Source of the DNA: Siniperca chuatsi
Taxonomy: Eukaryota; Chordata; Actinopteri; Centrarchiformes; Sinipercidae
Length of the DNA stretch: 64,000 nt
Reading direction: 5' to 3'
NCBI RefSeq assembly: GCF_020085105.1
Contig: NC_058045.1
Span: forward strand, 9,813,833-9,877,832
This document shows, piece after piece, positions 59,761 through 64,000 of this stretch; positions within the stretch are counted from its first letter, which is position 1, and each line of letters opens with the position of its first letter. Position numbers and translations under genes: made by a program. The notes below the pieces were generated by a model. That model had not been told where the DNA came from. It saw only the letters and a list, made by a program, of their open reading frames with translations, and did no database searches.

Positions 59761-62108
59761 CTTGCGGCGCTGCTGTTAGATCAGAGGGTTTGGTTCTGCT
59801 GTGTGTCTGCTCCAAGCAGGTCACACTGAGAGGGAGAAAGCAGCAGCTGCCTGCTGCTTTGGAAGACTTCCTGGAGAAGAGAGAGAACAGTAGCCAATGA
59901 CTCTTTTATTGACCTGGTGACATCATGGGTCACAGGTCAGACCAATGGTAGCTGGAAGCTGGGTCCATGGGGCGGGTTCACCTAGGTGTGAATACCTGGA
60001 GGATTTGAGTTCAATGGCTCTCCTTTATTTACAGAATAAAAGACCATGCAGTCTCCTAATAAAAGTTCAGTTAAAGTCCCACTAATGAATGAATGAGTCT
60101 GTTGAGTGCCAGTGGTCCCAACACTAATAAAATATCTAAATTCAAGTAAGGAAATTTGACTTTTCACATCATACCATCTGCAAGTGACAAGTTTCTGATT
60201 ATTGGGATAGATAAATGTATCCTAGTAACTATGAACTGGAGTGTTTCCATGGACAAATTGAAAAAAAAAAAGGATAACCATGAGCAATGTTAAAATATTA
60301 ATGTGCATCTGATTTAAATGTTGTCGGTCATATTAAAGGCTGGCTTTTCAGTAAAATGGTTTGAAGTGCTTAAAAACACTGCACAAAGAGTATCACTACC
60401 TCATGAGGTGTTATGAATCTTGTATCTCAAGCTTTTTGTCCCCAAAGTGGGGTCTTTGAACCACCAGGGAGTCCCTAAGAAGATGTAGAATATTTTAATT
60501 ATGTTTAGTATTCTCTTTCTTGACACTGGCTCACTCACTGTTGTAATCTGTGATATGCAGTTATGTAATAAGGTATACAGTTGTATTTAACAGTAGATAT
60601 CCTTCATGGAACAAATATAATGAAATAGGGACTTGCACTCTAATCCTAATATATTTGGGAGGAGAGCTGTAGGTTTGAGACTTAACATGGACCAGAAGAC
60701 TCGGGATCTGTTAGAGAGTCCTTGACATGGAGATGTTTGGGGATCTCTGAATTCATTTGGATGTAGAAATATGCATGTACTGGACTGATGTAACTAACTT
60801 CCAGTCTAAGTGATATCTGAATCTTACTGTACATGCTCAGCATGCTATGCTGCCCAGTCATGTAATTTTCTATCCCTCCATGTTAATGATTGCTCTGTAT
60901 TTGCAAATGCATAAACGATTTATCTCTTAAGGATTCTGAGCTGTGCACACTAGGAATGTGTTAATGTGTTTCCTTATATAAGTCTCTGTAAAACTCAGAC
61001 GTTCCCCCTGTTTTTCAGTTTTGCAAGTGCAGTGATATTGTGGGTCAAGTTGGTATAAGGTGGTGAAATATTTACTTTTTATCATTTTCAACTATTTGTG
61101 GTAAAGCAGTGGCTGAAATAAGTTCACATATGGGACCAATGTCTGTATCCGGTTTCCTTTGTTGTCACAATCCTTGATCAAACGAGCACACCCACTCTGT
61201 CAAGCCGCTGTCACAAGACGGGAGGGCGGAGTCACAGTCAAAGTCCACTGCAGGTGAGCGACAAGTCAACCAGGAAGACACGAGACATACCTGGAACATG
61301 AGTAGTTGGGCTTTCAGAATAAAAGAGCCAGGTTTGGCACTTTTTGATAGCATCGTCCTCAACAGCAATGGTTTCCAACCTTTTGGCTTGTGACCCCTCA
61401 AAATTAACCAATGGCTACTTATAACCCCACTTCACAGCTTTATTGTGGACGTGATGTGGAGTTCAACCAAAGAATTTCCCTTTCCGATTGTTTAATTTGA
61501 AAGACTTTTAGAGGTCTGAAGAGGTGAGATTATCAGTATAAGAAAAGCTAAGATTAGAGAAAAGTATTACAGAAATATGTTTTTAATATATTTTCCCCCT
61601 TTCCCATTACTTTTATCTTCTTGCGTCACCTCAGACCATCTCAGATTGATCTTGGGACCCCATGCTTTACATATCAGTATTAATAATAGTAACAAAAAAT
61701 ATCTAAATATAAGAAGAGCTTCAGCGTTAAGTCAGAAAGACACAAGTCAGTCAGACCAGAAATCAAGGGTAAAGTACAAGTAATAAATGCATAGTATAAC
61801 ATTAGTTATACCTGTACTTAATACTAAAATAGTAAATTGAAGCAGACTTTGGTAAACAGTTAACGGATAATGTGCGTAGTGAAACATTGGTTTAAGTGAA
61901 TGTCAAAGAAAGAAAAATGTTTAAATCAGTGAGAATTATTTTGTAAATTATGACCGGAAATGCGATGTAATTCTGTAGCTTGACTGGTGATTCTGGCATC
62001 GTTGTGACGGGCAGGGGAGAAAGTCGTTGGTAACCTGGAAAGTACAGTGACACAACAGGAGATAAACAAATATATTGACAAGATAAGTTAAAACAACAAT
62101 GCATAAAC
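59761..62108. other. Intergenic region between MYO5A and MYO5C
   Basis: No exon supported. A GC-richer patch near 61190-61300 (with GGGCGGAGTCACAG) could be a MYO5C promoter or untranslated exon, but the sequence does not settle this. Confidence 0.5.
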
Positions 62109-64000
62109 ATGGCTTTGTTGGAACTGTACACCGGGGTAAGAGAAAAGCTCCCTGTTTTTTTATTACAATAGAGATCATTTTACCTGTATAGAAACATATG
62201 GAAACTTTGTCATGGCTCAGGAAAGTTGCAGGGATATAGAGGAGGCTGGACCTAAAGGAATTTAAAGTCTAAACGCTCAACTGTTTACTCTTACTCGACT
62301 TTGTAAATGTAAATCTGTATGATTTGTTTATATATATGATCTATAATGACTTGATTGAAAAGAAAAATAAAATAAGGTCCTCATAGTTCACACAGGGAAT
62401 AGCGTTACATTTACAGTGTTATATGTTTTAATAACTCTATAATAAGCACTGATAAATTGTTAACTTGTTGTCACAATTGAAATCTTCTCCCTTAGTACAA
62501 CAGAGTGTGGATACCAGATGCAGAACATGTGTGGAAATCAGCCGAGATTATGAGAGACTTTCATTTTGGGGATAATGTTCTTGAGTTGCTTCTTGAAGAT
62601 GGCACTGTAAGTAAAATGGGATTAATAAAACCTTCACATGCAACTGCAGTGGATTTATGATGGTGAGAAGCAACAGCTGACCTGTGACTCTTTTACATAA
62701 CCGGTCACTGTACAGGAGCACTGCTACCCTGTTGACCCGTCAAAACCACAACTCCCTCCTCTTCGCAACCCTGACATCTTGGTGGGGGAGAACGACCTCA
62801 CCGCTCTCAGCTACCTGCACGAACCTGCAGTCCTGCATAACCTTAAAGTGCGATTCGTGGAGTCCAGAATCATCTATACCTACTGTGGTACTGTTGAAAT
62901 CTTTGACTGTCAAACTATATCTAAGTGCTGAGGTGTGGGTTGTCCGCAGTTTGTGCTCCTGGCTCAGCCTGATCTGTTTCCTCATTTTCAGGTATTATAC
63001 TGGTGGCTGTAAATCCATACAAACAACTTTCTATCTATGGAGATGCAATCATTCATGCCTACTCAGGCCAGAACATGGGAGACATGGACCCTCATATATT
63101 TGCAGTGGCAGAGGAGGCTTACAAACAGATGGCCAGGTAAATAAAAGCTGAAATAATCAAATAATCACATTAAGTACAATATACAGTCTAGTTATAACAG
63201 TGTACATACTCTTTTTTTTCTCAGAAACCACAAGAACCAGTCTATCATCATCAGTGGTGAGTCTGGAGCCGGTAAAACTGTGTCTGCTCGATTCGCTATG
63301 AGGTACTTTGCTGTTGTAAGCAAATCTGGAAGTAAGACTCGAGTTGAAGACAAAGTCCTGGCATCCAATCCAATAACAGAGGTATGATTTTACTGGACCA
63401 GGAGTCCTGCTCACAAGGCAACACATCGCCATTCTCTCCACTAAACTGCAAAATGGTCGATGTTTCAGTACTGTGTACATGTTTATGCACCCAGTACGTT
63501 CATTAAGACAATTTATATCTTTGTGATAACTTGAAAAGAGACTCGATGACCTGAGGTGTTTTTCTCTCAGGCAATAGGAAATGCAAAGACCACCAGGAAT
63601 GACAACAGCAGCCGTTTTGGGAAATACACCGAGATCAGCTTTGACCGGAGGTACCGGATCATCGGAGCAAACATGAGGACCTATCTCTTAGAGAAATCCA
63701 GAGTCGTTTTTCAGGTAGAGGTAGGAGATGAAGATATCTAAAACTCTTATATATCTGATCCATAATATTGATACCCTTGTTTTATTCAGGCAGACAACGA
63801 GCGAAACTATCACATATTCTACCAGATGTGTTCGTGTGCTCACCTGCCAGAGTTCAAGAATCTAAGACTGTGTGAGTGTTTGTCAATTTCACTGCTGTTG
63901 TGTTTTATCTAATTCACAATCATACACATATTTATTGTGGGATTATTTTGTTGTTAGTGTGCCTAATTGTATATTTCTCTTCGTCTGTAGTGAGTGCAGA
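62109..64000 (+). CDS. myo5c: MYO5C, unconventional myosin Vc heavy chain (3' truncated by window edge)
   Basis: The first seven coding exons and the start of the eighth are present: 62109-62135, 62496-62606, 62716-62887, 62992-63136, 63225-63381, 63571-63714, 63790-63871 and 63991 onward, about 280 residues of the motor domain. P-loop GESGAGKT and switch [10 protein letters not shown] are intact. [26 protein letters not shown] and [12 protein letters not shown] match MYO5C rather than MYO5A. MYO5C is the epithelial/glandular class V motor for secretory and recycling vesicles. It follows MYO5A in the same direction, as in other vertebrates. Exon lengths equal those of the neighbouring MYO5A, showing common descent by tandem duplication. 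MALLELYTG is taken as the N-terminus because it aligns with the family start and ends at a good donor. Confidence 0.92.

Overview
The window is a piece of a vertebrate nuclear chromosome, almost certainly from a ray-finned (teleost) fish. The genes are intron-rich with canonical GT-AG splice sites, the host proteins are vertebrate in domain layout, the introns are short, and the interspersed repeats are of types common in fish genomes (a tRNA-derived SINE, hAT-like and TAA-flanked MITEs, L2-like and GAA-tailed LINEs, long CA/GT microsatellites). Six protein-coding genes lie head to tail on the + strand. For each I joined the exons by hand and checked that the reading frame closes.

Layout. (1) 1-2850 is AT-rich, probably an intron of RFX7. 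(2) 2851-10643 holds seven coding exons of RFX7, including the complete RFX DNA-binding domain and the C-terminus; the 5' exons are off the left edge. One of its introns is a minor-spliceosome AT-AC intron. A long 3'UTR runs to about 13475. (3) 13.5-16.6 kb is intergenic, with one intact hAT-type MITE and two fish interspersed repeats. (4) 16853-30179 is PRTG (protogenin), 19 exons, 1183 residues. (5) 33944-36724 is RSL24D1, 6 exons, 164 residues, preceded directly by the 3' end of a truncated LINE. (6) 38133-39076 is ARPP19, 3 exons, 112 residues. (7) 40.7-43.7 kb carries a decayed LINE on the - strand and fragments of DNA transposons. (8) 43935-58476 is MYO5A, 40 exons, 1821 residues. (9) 58.5-62.1 kb is intergenic with a dispersed repeat. 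(10) 62109 to the right edge is the start of a second class V myosin, MYO5C, which runs out of the window.

The genes do not form a pathway. RFX7 is a transcription factor, PRTG a cell-surface receptor of the DCC/neogenin type, RSL24D1 a 60S ribosome-assembly factor, ARPP19 a mitotic PP2A-B55 inhibitor, and MYO5A/MYO5C are actin-based cargo motors. What links them is conserved synteny: the same six genes, in the same order and relative orientation, are spread over a much larger stretch of human chromosome 15q21. The two myosins are an old tandem pair whose first seven coding exons have identical lengths. I found no CRISPR array, operon, prophage or other prokaryotic system, and no undescribed multi-gene system. 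The most notable single observations are the RFX7 AT-AC intron, a short upstream ORF that ends flush against the PRTG start codon, and a LINE tail sitting at the RSL24D1 promoter.
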